From Agapetus fuscipes (Eukaryota; Arthropoda; Insecta; Trichoptera; Glossosomatidae): a DNA stretch of 64,000 nt. This document shows, piece by piece, positions 30,396-40,067 of the stretch. The DNA is taken from positions 18,095,659 through 18,159,658 of the forward strand of contig OX637341.1 of the NCBI GenBank assembly GCA_951799405.1, written 5' to 3'. The notes beneath the pieces were generated by a model. The model saw nothing but the letters and a program-made list of their open reading frames with translations, ran no database searches and was not told the DNA's origin. Within the stretch, counting starts at the first letter, position 1, and the number at the start of each line of letters is the position of its first letter. The translations under genes were made by a program, and so were the position numbers.

Positions 30396-30930
30396 TTTTC
30401 ACAGTGTTAATACACAAATCATATATATATTTTTCTGTTAACACGTTGGCTATTTATCTACGCAGTGTTGAATATTCTGAATAGAATATTTTTTTTTTTT
30501 AAAAAAAAATCGAATGAACCTATTGATAATTATCACTGGAACAATGCATCATATTTGGAGTCATGTCATTATAAAATTGATGACCATATAAATATTACGT
30601 TTTTAATGGCACGCTATGAGTTTTTTTTACGTTTGTTTAATTTTGATCGATGATTCTCATGAGCGTTGACAAAAAAATAATGAGACAAAAATTCAATTTC
30701 GTGTATAAATTATATATTTTTTTAAACTAGAAGTTATTCTGACCTACATATATTGTATTGAGATTAACAAGCTCTATACTGTCCTTAGCCTGGATGATTG
30801 TCATTGAAAATATTGTCAAAATTTCAACTTTTCCTTTGAAATCGAATTCCGGTTAGATTAACGGTCGTAATACATATTTGTAAAATATGAAAATGAATTA
30901 AATAGCCGGATATATTGTATACGAACAGTT
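30396..30930. other. AT-rich DNA, nothing recognised
   Basis: No gene or shared repeat recognised. Confidence 0.4.
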
Positions 30931-30934
30931 CGTG

Positions 30935-31000
30935 GAGAATCTCAGTTTTCTCGACGTTTCGTTGACGTCTTATCCAACATTATCAGGAGGCACATCCTTG
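30935..31000 (-). ncRNA. Hammerhead-like motif, Penelope type
   Basis: Minus strand CCTGATAATGTTGGATAAGA then CGTCAACGAAACGTCGAG. The GTTG/CAAC stem sits between CTGATAA and GAAACG, as in a hammerhead core (consensus CTGANGA, stem II, GAAA) with one core change (G to A at the sixth base). Confidence 0.5.
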
Positions 31001-31009
31001 TTTGGCAAA

Positions 31010-31232
31010 GGGCAAGGGTACTGTACTGTATCGTGCCGCCGTTTCACTAGGGGTGGCCGGTACCTCCGCAGATGCGCCTCTACTTTTTTCTGTCCTTACA
31101 AACCACTTTCATTTCCTCAATATTCATCACCTTTTTCATACATACTCTTCTCTTATTCTCACTCTGCAGGTTCCATTCTTTCGCAATCTCACCTATTTGG
31201 TCTAACCATTCTTTCCTCGGCCTTCTCCTTCT
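31010..31232 (-). mobile_element. LINE L-A 3' end
   Basis: The tail TACTGTACTGTATCG and GGTGGCCGGTACCTCCGCAG mark the L-A 3' end. The reverse frame carries the RVCMKKVM and EEWLDQIGEIAKEW region. It is cut at GGCCTTCTCCTT and replaced by an S3 tail. The plus-strand frames 30932-31234 are antisense. Confidence 0.75.
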
Positions 31233-31234
31233 AA

Positions 31235-31444
31235 TAATAATAATCTAATCTTAGTTGCAAAGATATGTTACATTGGAGATTCACAACTATATGCATTCTC
31301 ACAAGCAGACACGTACAAGTTCGCGCTTGCACATGCCGCATGTGAACCTACAACATAAAAACAAAATCTCAAATGGACATACACCCTGCAACTCTTGCCG
31401 TCCTTCCCTGAAACAGGGGTGACATTGGCAAAGTGAACCATTAC
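31235..31444 (-). mobile_element. S3 element, 5' truncated
   Basis: TAATCTAATCTTAGTTGCAA to GGCAAAGTGAACCATT, then S1 sequence begins within about 12 bp. Confidence 0.85.
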
Positions 31445-31454
31445 TTGTTTAAAT

Positions 31455-31740
31455 TCATTAAGTGGAAGGTTGTGGATTCGGATCCCGGCGGAGCACAAAA
31501 ATATACCATTTATATTTCGAATGTGCTCTTCGCTGGGTTGAAAAATTCATAAAACCTTTACCAATGACCGGTCACCAAAGGTCCATCCAGCCTTACAGCA
31601 ACTAGGGTCTTGCTTGAGTATTGGCGCTTTGTAGCGACGACCAAGCTCGTACCCCTCTGCGGCACTACAACAAGTGTCATAGACCCCTAAAGTCTTTAGA
31701 ATCTAGGGAGTCTCCCGCACAGGATTTCTTAAAAAAAAAA
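31455..31740 (+). mobile_element. S1 SINE with LINE-type tail B
   Basis: Enters at TTAAGTGGAAGGTTGTGGAT (head truncated), box B GATTCGGATCCCGGC, core GGCGCTTTGTAGCGACGACC and AAGCTCGTA, then CCCTCTGCGGCACTACAACA to GGGAGTCTCCCGCACAGGAT and poly(A). This tail is the L-H LINE 3' end. Confidence 0.9.
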
Positions 31741-31884
31741 AAAAAAAAGTGAAAGTTAAGGCTACGCCTGATTCTAAGAATAAAAAAATATTAAAAAAAT
31801 AACAAAAGCTTCGATTTCTCACATAAAAAATAAAGCATTTTATAGTCGATCCCGCCATCTTTTCTCGGAATAATTAAAGTGCAC

Positions 31885-32233
31885 AGAAATAGTAGGTATT
31901 CCCAATTAAATAACGACATAATAATATTCAAAATGGATTCCGCCTTTCGCGACACCCGCTCGCAATCATTACCGTTTTGCATAATTAGCTTTGCGAAGCT
32001 GTCTTGGTGTTTGTGCGGACCCCGTGTACCATTTGCCCTAAGGATCGTCCAAGGCCTAACCCAAAATTTGATCAATACATTACTCCAGCATTTCGTATTT
32101 CAGAAAGGGAAACTCATAGTACGACTCTCATTCATCCCTTTGCAGTCGATCTCAAAACTATGAGAACTTGGCTTTTTCATGACTCATTCCTTTGCCAAAC
32201 TGCCCGTTTATGGAATGATCTACCAGTATATGT
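31885..32233 (+). mobile_element. LINE L-H, C-terminal fragment
   Basis: Frames read CPKDRPRPNPKFDQYITPAF, RTWLFHDSFLCQTARLWND and LPVYVF. It is the better kept of the two coding copies and is cut by an S3 element exactly within the VF-P codons. Confidence 0.7.
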
Positions 32234-32497
32234 GTTCCCTTTCCTTGACTTATAGGTTGGTATGCGGCTGACCACCCATGCTGTAAAAATGGTTCACTTT
32301 GCCAATGTCACCCCTGTTACAGGGAAGGACGGCAAGAGTTGCAGGGTGTATGTCCATTTGAGATTTGGTTTTTATGTTGTAGGTTCACATGAGGCATGTG
32401 CAAGCGCGAACTTGTACGTGTCTGGTTGTGAGAATGCATATAATGTGAATCTCCTATGTAACATATATTTGCAACATAGATTAAATTAGATTAGACT
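32234..32497 (+). mobile_element. S3 element inserted in L-H
   Basis: TTCCTTGACTTATAGGTTGG to GCAACATAGATTAAATTAGA. The LINE is not seen to resume on the 3' side, so a deletion followed. Confidence 0.85.
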
Positions 32498-32609
32498 GAA
32501 AACGCATGTTTTCATTATGCTCAAAATCTCATTAACTTCATCGAAAATCTGGTTCTACAAACTGGAAAAAACATTTTTTTTGTCATTTTTTTTTCACTGA
32601 CACAAGTTA

Positions 32610-32905
32610 TAAGACGTAACATAACTAAGCTACACATATAGTGTGACTTTTTACCGCGTTTGCCCCGAAGGAGTTGCATGTGGTCAGTGGAACCTATTTA
32701 TTTGTAGAGATAACGGGGCAGGCCTTAAGCCAACCACTTTAGTTGAAGCGGGAGTTTCTCAACTCTCTGGTGCTCATTTTTTGAGAAGGCTGAGTAAGCC
32801 TTTCCGGCATATAATTTTGGGTTTAAAAAAAAACACCACAACGGGAAACAATTTCTGACACCCTCGGTTGCAAACAGTCTACCAAATGAGCTATCGACTG
32901 GAGTA
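32610..32905 (-). mobile_element. S2 SINE, long form
   Basis: Plus strand: CTAAGCTACACATATAGTGT, CCCCGAAGGAGTTGCATGTG, CAACCACTTTAGTTGAAG, TCTGACACCCTCGGTTGC, AATGAGCTATCGACTGG. It retains the segment missing from the fused short S2. Confidence 0.85.
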
Positions 32906-33705
32906 TAATAAAATAAACAGTTCGAAAAAATATTTCTTGGAAATTTATTAAAAATGCATTTTACAAGAATATTGTAAAAATAATTAGTTTATTTTAAAAT
33001 AAAGTCATGTTTTGTGAGTATGTTAGAAAATACATTTGATAATGCCGATTTTAAGTGGTGTGACTAGCGCTTAAGGTGTGTGTATGTGTGAGAGAGTCGG
33101 CGCTATATTTGTAATTGTAAGTCTCCCTAGACTTCTGCGAGTTGGAGGGGGATGGACATAACCCCTTCTAGCCGAACAGTGACGGATCGAACGTTTTGAC
33201 GGCTTCTGTATCAGCTTGCAAACGCGAAATATATCGATGGTTAAAAGGCAGTAGGGCATAAGCGACATAAACTAAATTGTTCAGGAGAGCAGTTTAAAGT
33301 TTGAGATTGCAGAAAAATGGCAAAAATCGTGGTCGTGTCGATATGTTGGTTTGACGATTAAAGCCATACTCAACTTTCCATTCAAAATACTATAATGTTA
33401 ATAAAAAAGCACATTTTTAGTTTTCTGTATATTTATTATTATTATTATGTGTTTTTAATTAATTATATTATGGCCTTCTTTGGATATTTTAAAAACAAAA
33501 GTAATTTATGATCAAGATGAAATGGAGCATGAAAAATTAAACCTACTCAATTTAAAACAAATTACATACCTTGTAATCGGATTTATACAACCATTGTACC
33601 TTAAAAATGTAACTTAGATGCACTTATAGAGTAACTCCTCACCAGGTTGTTGATTTCACAGGAGGTGTGTGAAACCTATGTGATTATGAATGAATAATTA
33701 ATCAA
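32906..33705. other. Mostly unique DNA
   Basis: A less AT-rich stretch at 33080-33260 (GTCCCTAGACTT-like, CGATCGAACGTTTTGACGGC) has no recognisable product. The remainder is AT-rich. Confidence 0.35.
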
Positions 33706-33711
33706 AAATGA

Positions 33712-33905
33712 AGAGCAAGAGGAGTTGAATCTTGAGGGACCATATAGACCGCATGAACGATGAAAGGATAGCCCGAGTCGTGGCACAGGAGATACTGGAC
33801 GGCCAGCGTCTACCAGGTCACCCTCCCAAAAGATGGAAGAACAGCTGGTCTTCTGCATCACAGGAAGGAGTTCCACAATCAACAGATCCTAGATCTATAA
33901 CAACA
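33712..33905 (+). mobile_element. LINE L-D 3' end
   Basis: The frame 33732-33880 reads RDHIDRMNDERIARVVAQEI, DGQRLPGHPPKRWKNSWSSA, SQEGVPQSTDPRSIT. The cleanest coding fragment of L-D after 58845. Confidence 0.8.
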
Positions 33906-34199
33906 ATAAGAATCAGTATAAGATTTTATTCAAAAAATAATTATGAATTGGTGATATCATTCCTGTTTCTAGACAGGCAAAAAAAGTTTTCTAATTGCAT
34001 TCCTCTACACAAATCTATTTAAAAAATCGTAGCACGATAGAACTGGCAATACGATATATTCGTCCTAGTTAGGTCCACTCCCAGTTCGGCCTACCTCCAC
34101 ATCTCATTTACATTGTCCAGTGACTCGCCTTGCAAGTGGTAGAGTGCTGTTTGTTTGCCCGCCTGGTATATCGGATATTTGACTCTGTGGGTCTGTCGC

Positions 34200-34232
34200 A
34201 GTGTGTGTGTGTGTGTGTGTGTGTGCTTGTGT
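34200..34232 (+). repeat. (GT)n microsatellite
   Basis: About 13 GT units followed by CTTGTGTGTGT. Confidence 0.95.
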
Positions 34233-34392
34233 GTGTACCTTCGGCTGGGATCTGAATGCGTAATCAAGATCGAACACGGCGATGCTGTGGGGAACACGCC
34301 GTAATTAAATATGCGAGCGCACCCGAACACCAATGTTCTTGATTTGTATTGTAATCTTGCTGGTAGTAACGCAAAACCAAGCAACACATATA

Positions 34393-34468
34393 GTGTTACT
34401 TGATGATGATGATGAGTTGATGATTTCTTTATAGCGCCGTTTCGTGATGTAGTCACTCCAACTTCTCA
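34393..34468 (-). mobile_element. LINE L-B 3' end only
   Basis: Plus strand GATGATGATGATGAGTTGAT, TTCTTTATAGCGCCGTTTCG, TGATGTAGTCACTCCAA is the same 3' terminus as at 42020-42085. Only the last 75 bases are kept. Confidence 0.7.
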
Positions 34469-34575
34469 AATGGGCATACACCCTCTCAAATGGGCATACA
34501 CCCTGCAACTCTTGCCGTCCTTCCCTGTAACCGGGGTGACATTGGCAAAAGTGAACCATTTTTACAGCATGGATG
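34469..34575 (-). mobile_element. S3 element, 5' half with short duplication
   Basis: CTCAAATGGGCATACACCCT occurs twice in tandem (34466 and 34484), then continues to ACAGCATGGATGGT. Confidence 0.75.
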
Positions 34576-34597
34576 GTACTACACTTATATACTACAC

Positions 34598-34690
34598 TTA
34601 TATACTACACTTGTTGGTTTGTGGGCATACATCTGAGAGCTTTAAATGAATATATCCTTGCAACTTAGATTATAGATTATAGATTATTAT
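34598..34690 (+). mobile_element. S3 3' half
   Basis: ACACTTGTTGGTTTGTGGGC to GCAACTTAGATTATAGATTA. The preceding TATACTACACT is repeated three times. Confidence 0.75.
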
Positions 34691-35175
34691 GGTCAGCCAG
34701 AGAATTGTGATGTGAGGAGCCAATCTTAGGATTAAGACATAAGAAAAACAATTTATATTTCGTTGTATTGAAATACTACTTAATATATTTATCCAATGAT
34801 ATCCATTGAACCACGGTCAAAGCTATCATCGATAAAGCATGGCAGAATTCAAACTGGCGCCGGCGCTGATTCTAAAAAGTCGAAAATATATCACACCGCT
34901 TTGTCCGTTCAACCATAGCTACGATTTTTTTTTTCTACTGCATTTGAATCCTGTAGGGTTCCTCAAATGTTAATATTTACTTAGGAAAATATACCTTTGT
35001 TTTGAGCATTAAAAAAATACTTTGAGGCACAAGTTTTCATTAATTAAGTGCTAGCATTAAGTAAAAGCAATTTTCTGTGATTTAAGAAAAATACTGTTAC
35101 AAACTTGGAGAAACTAAGCGAGCCTGTACAGGTACAATAGTGTGTTTCCAGTTTGATCCATGATGGTAGTAGTAA
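34691..35175. other. Unassigned DNA
   Basis: No gene or shared repeat recognised. Confidence 0.35.
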
Positions 35176-35179
35176 GGTA

Positions 35180-35445
35180 CATGAACGGCGGTGTGGTATG
35201 AGTGAAAGATCGAATGATCTGGAATATGCAAGAAAGATCTCTTTTGAACCTACATACACGGACTGCAATAGGGCATCAGGAGAGTGTCGATTAAAACATT
35301 CAGCCGTGAAGTCGAAAGGCAGAGCTAGAAATTAATTGTTGTAAATGAACCAAACCGTGTAAAATAAATTCTTTTAAAATAAATAATTGCAGTCTAATTA
35401 AAAGAGAACCCAGTAAAATCATAACAATACATTTATAAAGAAACT
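35180..35445 (+). mobile_element. LTR-like sequence, copy 1
   Basis: GGTATGAGTGAAAGATCGAA, TTTTGAACCTACATACACGG, GTGAAGTCGAAAGGCAGAGC, AACCAAACCGTGTAAAATAA, TTAAAAGAGAACCCAG. A TATA-like promoter, a short transcript region and closely spaced AATAAA signals resemble an LTR. Copies at 36340-37200 (interrupted) and 62155-62365. No internal region or matching pair was found. Confidence 0.4.
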
Positions 35446-35770
35446 ATATTCTAAATCATTATTCATTATTTTGATAAATTATTTCATTAATTATATTTAA
35501 TTTTATGCACAGACGGGTGTTACTTCCCTTGCACTAGTGTTGGTGAGGTCTACGTCGCTAATGAGTGTACACACACAGTAACCTTTGTGTGTGTTGGGGC
35601 TTTGCAAGTCTAATGCTATTAGTGAAGGGGTAGTCAAACAAATTATAAGGTTAGTTTCGAGAAAACAGGGACTAAAGTAAAATAATACGACTATGAATAA
35701 CACAATTATGAATTAGATACTTAAGTATTTGTATCAGACAGTCTAATCTAAGCTGAAGCTTTTTTTTTAA
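35446..35770. other. Unassigned DNA
   Basis: No gene recognised. The 35503-35703 minus frame has no recognisable domain. Confidence 0.35.
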
Positions 35771-35777
35771 TTTCAAA

Positions 35778-36015
35778 CGGGTCTATTCTTAGACATTTTA
35801 GTCGCCCGTTGAGCCCACGCTTAGACTAATGATGCCTGTGCTGGAAGTTTCATCACCACGGTCATACTTACCTACCGAATTTTGGTAATATTTGTATGAA
35901 GACTTATCAGCTGTTCACTTACGGCCATCTTGGATTGACAGGTCGTCATACAAATGCATCATTAGTTTGTCAAAGCGTGAGCTCAACGGGCGACTAAAAT
36001 GTCTAAGAATAGCAT
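35778..36015. mobile_element. MITE1 copy
   Basis: CGGGTCTATTCTTAGACA to TGTCTAAGAATAGCATC, with inner arms AGCCCACGCTT and TTGTCAAAGCGTGAGCTC. Flanking TTA is not preserved. Confidence 0.75.
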
Positions 36016-36019
36016 CAAA

Positions 36020-36220
36020 AGAATCCGTTCGATAGCTCAGTTAGTAGAATGCTTACATTTCATGCCAGATGGCACGAGTTTGATCCCCATCAAGGGTTTC
36101 AGATATGATTCCGTTAGTTATTTCAAACATAAAGTAACATAGCGTAAAGGTGTACTCAGCATTGAAAAGAAATGAGAACAGTCACTTCAGGAGCTAAGAA
36201 ATCCTCGTTTCAAGTGATTT
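36020..36220 (+). mobile_element. S2 SINE, 3' truncated
   Basis: Starts ATCCGTTCGATAGCTCAGTT directly after MITE1; box B is weak (GAGTTTGATCCCCATCAAGG). Ends around AGGAGCTAAGAAATCC. Confidence 0.7.
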
Positions 36221-36353
36221 ATTACTTAAATTGACACCGTACAAAATATTATTTTTGTCAATTATTAGAAACAATTTATTTTACGATAATATTCGTAAAA
36301 AACAACAACTCAAAATAAATAATAAAAGAATAGATTTCCCACAGCGGTATGGT

Positions 36354-36385
36354 ATGAGCGAGAGATCATATGATCTCTCGCTCAT
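36354..36385. repeat. Perfect 32-bp palindrome
   Basis: ATGAGCGAGAGATCAT is followed immediately by its exact reverse complement. It sits at the left end of LTR-like copy 2; copy 1 has a damaged version (GATCGAATGATCT). Confidence 0.85.
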
Positions 36386-36460
36386 GTCAACATGTCTGCT
36401 TGTGAGAATGCAGATAATGTGAATCCCTTATGTTACATATTATCTTTGCAACCTAAAAAA
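36380..36460 (+). mobile_element. S3 3' end
   Basis: CATGTCTGCTTGTGAGAATG to TTATCTTTGCAACCT, then an A-run and a reverse S2. Confidence 0.65.
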
Positions 36461-36469
36461 AAAAAAAAA

Positions 36470-36748
36470 ACGCAACTAAGCTACACATATAGTGTAACTT
36501 CTTGCCGCGTTATCCCCGAAGGGGTCGCATGTGGCGAGTTGAACCTATTTATTTTTACAGGTAAGGGGGCCGGCCTTACGCCAACCACTTCAGTTGAAGT
36601 GGGGGTTTCCCAGCTCCCGAGGGGGCTGGTACTCATTTCTTGTGAAGGCTGAGTAAACCTTGCCGGTATTTTATTATGGGGTTTGTAATAAACACCGAAA
36701 TAGGAAATCATTTCTGACACCCTCCTCGGTGGGATTCGAACCCGAGCT
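36470..36748 (-). mobile_element. S2 SINE, long form
   Basis: Plus strand: CGCAACTAAGCTACACATAT, TCCCCGAAGGGGTCGCATGT, GGGGGTTTCCCAGCTCCC, CATTTCTGACACCCTCCTCG, GATTCGAACCCGAGCTC. A good reference copy; the tRNA head ends at box B. Confidence 0.85.
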
Positions 36749-36872
36749 CACGCAAGAATGATCCCTTTTGTACCTATATATACGCACTGCAAAGGGCATT
36801 AGTAGATTAGTCGCTCCAAGCATTTTACCGTGAAGACCAATAAGCAGGGATTATCAATTATTGCAAATTGTG

Positions 36873-37110
36873 AATTCCTTGACTTATAGGTTGGTATGAG
36901 GCTGACCACCCATACTGTAAAAAATGCTTCACTTTGCCAATGCCACCCCTGTTTCAGGGAAGGTCGACAAGAGTTGCAGGGCTTATGTTCATTTGAGATT
37001 GGATTTTTTATAATGCGGCTTGTTTGAGCGCGAAATTATGCATGTCTGCTTGTGGGAATGCATTTAATATGAAACTCAAATGATACATATCTTTGCAGCT
37101 TAGATTTAGA
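36873..37110 (+). mobile_element. S3 element, full length
   Basis: TTCCTTGACTTATAGGTTGG to GCAGCTTAGATTTAGATAAA, with GTGAA on both flanks. This copy fixes the S3 5' terminus at TTCCTTGAC. Confidence 0.9.
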
Positions 37111-37200
37111 TAAAGTGAACCAAACCGTGTAAAATAAATAATGTTAAAATAAATAACTGCAATTTAATTAAAAGAGAACCCCAACTTAAATCGTAAAAAT

Positions 37201-37485
37201 TGTAAGTAGTATTGATTTCAGTAAACATACAATGTATTATTTTAGTGCATTTAGTAATAATTATTTCAACCCTTGCTGCAAAGCACAAGGCGCTTTCGAT
37301 AAGTAGATGTACTGAATCTAATTATATGGCAGACTCTGATAGAAGCGAAGTTCTGTTAGCGAGTCTCTCCCACCAATACTGCTGCACAAATATTCGTATA
37401 AGAGAATGTGAGTTTCACAACGAAGGGGGTGACTTTGTAATAGTCGTTCGTAATATGAAATGTTCGTTGGTTAGCGTATTTATCT
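37201..37485. other. Unassigned DNA with a short frame
   Basis: The frame 37212-37487 includes SNYMADSDRSEVLLASLSHQ. The base composition is less AT-rich than its surroundings, but no domain is recognised. Confidence 0.2.
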
Positions 37486-37732
37486 AATCTTATCTAATCT
37501 AAGCTGCAAAGATATATATCATTTAAGATTTATATAAAATGCATTCCCACGAGCAGACATGTATAATTTCGCGCTAACACATGTCGCATGTGGACCTACA
37601 ATGTAAAAACCCAATCTCAAATGAACATAAGCTTCTTGCCGTCCTTCCCTGAAACAGGGGTGACATTGGCCAAGTAAAACATTTTTTACAGTATGGGTGG
37701 TCAGCCGCATACCAACCTATAAGTCAAGGAAC
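37486..37732 (-). mobile_element. S3 element, near full length
   Basis: TCTTATCTAATCTAAGCTGC to CTATAAGTCAAGGAAC; the GCCCTGCAAC segment is deleted. Confidence 0.85.
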
Positions 37733-37816
37733 AATATTTAAACATCTCAAATTTCTTTGTCGCGTCGTAAATTAATTATTTTAAGTGGACTGTAAGCTTT
37801 TTTACACTTGTGTTTA

Positions 37817-38115
37817 TTCCTTGACTCATAGGTCGGTATTAAGATGACCCCCCATACTGTAAAATATGTTTCACTTGGCCAATGTCACCCCTGTTTCAGG
37901 AAAGGTCAGCTTAAGTTGCAGGGCTTATGTTAATTTGAGATTTGGTACACACAAAAACAGCGCTAACCAAATAAATCATCCTAATATTATTAATATATAA
38001 CACATTCACCTCTAAGCGCGAACTCATACGTGTCTGTTTGCGGGCATGCATTTGATATGAGTTTTGAATGTTAACATATCTTTATCTTTTACAATTTAGA
38101 TTATAGATTATAGAC
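37817..38115 (+). mobile_element. S3 element with S1 tail insertion
   Basis: TTCCTTGACTCATAGGTCGG to AATTTAGATTATAGATTATA. In the middle, 37945-37992 is the last 48 bases of S1 tail A (ACACAAAAACAGCGCTAACC, AAATAAATCATCCTAAT), flanked by ACACA-type repeats. Confidence 0.8.
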
Positions 38116-38389
38116 TGCCCTATAATAAGTTCACTTATTATGAGAAGTTGCTTCAAATAAAAAAAATGTATATCCACGATTTATCAAATCCGTGAATCAG
38201 CTTTATCTTTAAGAATTTCGATATGCACTTCTTCGTAAGTCAAAGGTTCACTATAGATATATCTATGTAAATATTACACTCATAAGAAGTACGCATACTA
38301 CTAAATACAATAATGTATTCTAAAGCTGTGTTGGACTTTCTAATGATTGCGCTTTTGTTAGAATGCTCGCTGTGCGACATTGCCTACGA

Positions 38390-38950
38390 TAACAAAACGT
38401 CTACGTCTACGTTTGCGTAGACGCATAAATTTACGCTTTCGTCTACTTTTACGTTTCCTTTTGATTTTCGATCTTCGTCTACTGTTTCTTACTTCAATCC
38501 TTCATTCTAAGTCTACATTTGATTCGTGTTTTATTTTTTTATGTATTTCTTTGCTATTAAGTTTTATTTTCACATTGCCTTTTAAGCCTAACGACTTTAT
38601 TTAAAGTATACCTACCCAAAACAATTGCGTCTACAATTATAACAGAATTTTTTATGGATTATTTTTGCGTTTACCATTTCTTTCTCTTTATTTACGTTTT
38701 TGTATCAACTAATTACTTTGACGCCTAATTTCTAAATTGCTTATCCTTTTATGAAACAATCCGTGTTATGTCTACATTCATGTTTGTTCAGCCTACATAC
38801 ATTTACGTCTTGTTTTGTATCCATTTGTACTGTTACGTGTACGTCTACGTTTACGTATATTTTACGTCAACGTTCACGTCTACGTTCACGTCTACGTTCA
38901 TGTCTACGCTTTTGTCTACACAATGACATTAGCATAATTACGTTTGCGTA
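38390..38950 (+). repeat. Degenerate TACGTC/TTTACG hexamer tract
   Basis: Repeats of GTCTACGTCTACG, TTTACGCTTTCGTC and CACGTCTACGTTCACGTC are dense at 38393-38475 and 38835-38925 and thin out between. It lies inside the 1.1-kb inverted-end element. The Arg-rich and Leu-rich frames here are products of the repeat. Confidence 0.75.
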
Positions 38951-39044
38951 AATATTATAATTAGAGCTTCAATTAATTATGAGCAGACATTATTTAATCT
39001 TAACGATCGAGTATTGTATACGTTTATACATCTATAATGTTTAA

Positions 39045-39130
39045 TTTAAGTTGCAAGGATGTATTTAAATTAAAGGCTCATATTTAATGTATGCCCAAAA
39101 GCACTCATGTCTCCACTTTAAAGGTAAAAC
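39045..39130 (-). mobile_element. S3 3' end, diverged
   Basis: AATTTAAGTTGCAAGGATGT, CATATTTAATGTATGCCC and AGCACTCATGTC follow the reverse S3 3' half. Confidence 0.5.
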
Positions 39131-39380
39131 TGAAGTGATGTTTTACTGATTTGAATAATCATGGATAAAACATTTTATTAGGTGTAACTTCTCATAGTAA
39201 GTGAACTTTTTATAACGGAGAGCTCATGAAAAAAGTCTACACAACAGGGTTTTCATACTTATTAAGTGTTTTTTACGTAGAAAATGGAAACAAAATGCGC
39301 TTATCTGAGAAACCCATATTAACTCAATATGTCATTGTTAGTTTAGTTTGAAATTACGGTCGATTGACATATTTAAAATG

Positions 39381-39614
39381 ATAATAACTACACAGTTTAA
39401 ATTTACTGATCAGATATTAGACGAACCGTTATAAAAGGACTAAGATTATTCTTGACGTTTGGTTATCGACGTAGCTAATGTATTTAGGAGACACCCTCTC
39501 TGCACAACGATGAGGATAAGCTACGTCGCTAACAAATCGTCAAGAATAATGTAAGTTCTCTTATAACGGTTCGTCCATCATCCGATAAACATATTTTAAC
39601 TGTGTAGTTATTGT
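39381..39614. mobile_element. Inverted-repeat element (MITE4)
   Basis: AATAACTACACAGTTTAAAT on the left mirrors TTTAACTGTGTAGTTATT on the right. Inner arms include GACGAACCGTTATAA / TTATAACGGTTCGTC and AAGATTATTCTTGACG / CGTCAAGAATAATG. Arms of about 90 bp flank a short centre. Only one copy is seen in the window. Confidence 0.7.
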
Positions 39615-39894
39615 AATTGCCAATATGTCACTGTTCAACAATTCCAATTTTCAATCAAAGTTTTCAATAACCATTGTAACGGACTCTACAAACTTTTTCC
39701 TTCTACTATAGTACAGAATCACCTAACCTTCAAAATGTCTTTGCATGTATACCATTATTTACACGATTAAAGTCGGACCAAATCCCAGTATGTCCACGGG
39801 CACACATAGAAGCCAGCCATGCCCCGGCTTTCTCTTGCTGTGAACTGAGCCAGCGTTGGCATCAGCTCATTTGAATTTCTAACCAGGCTACCCC

Positions 39895-39995
39895 CTTGCA
39901 ATTATTGGATTAATGTAAATTACGACAACGGGGGTTGTTGGGGGGAGGGAAGGGAGGGAGGGTGGAAGAAGGGGCTGTTGGGGGTGGGATCGTAG
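39895..39995. repeat. G-tract island
   Basis: CGGGGGTTGTTGGGGGGAGG, GGAGGGAGGGTGGAAG and GGGGCTGTTGGGGGTGGG. Several closely spaced G runs could form a quadruplex on the plus strand. Confidence 0.65.
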
Positions 39996-40067
39996 GGCGA
40001 GCAATGTGCTGGAATTTGAATAAAAATAAGCTTTACAGCAATGTATGACTTTTCTGATAAAATAAAA

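Larger units (their letters stand above)
36340..37200 (+). mobile_element. LTR-like sequence, copy 2, broken by S3/S2/S3
   Basis: GGTATGAGCGAGAGATCATA (36350), AATGATCCCTTTTGTACC with CTATATATACGCACTGCAA (36757-36797), and GTGAACCAAACCGTGTAAAA (37116) keep the order of copy 1. It is interrupted by an S3 end plus S2 (36380-36745) and by a full S3 (36873-37110). GTGAA flanks the latter insertion on both sides. Confidence 0.45.
38121..39214. mobile_element. 1.1-kb element with 31-bp inverted ends
   Basis: The left end TATAATAAGTTCACTTATTA and the reverse complement of the right end (TATAAAAAGTTCACTTACTA) agree at 28 of 31 positions through GAGAAGTT. A TA dinucleotide flanks each end, which would suit a Tc1/mariner-type duplication. 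No transposase frame is present. Confidence 0.55.

Noticed and set aside
38380..38951. Arg/Leu-rich frames
   Set aside because: They are translations of the degenerate TACGTC hexamer tract.
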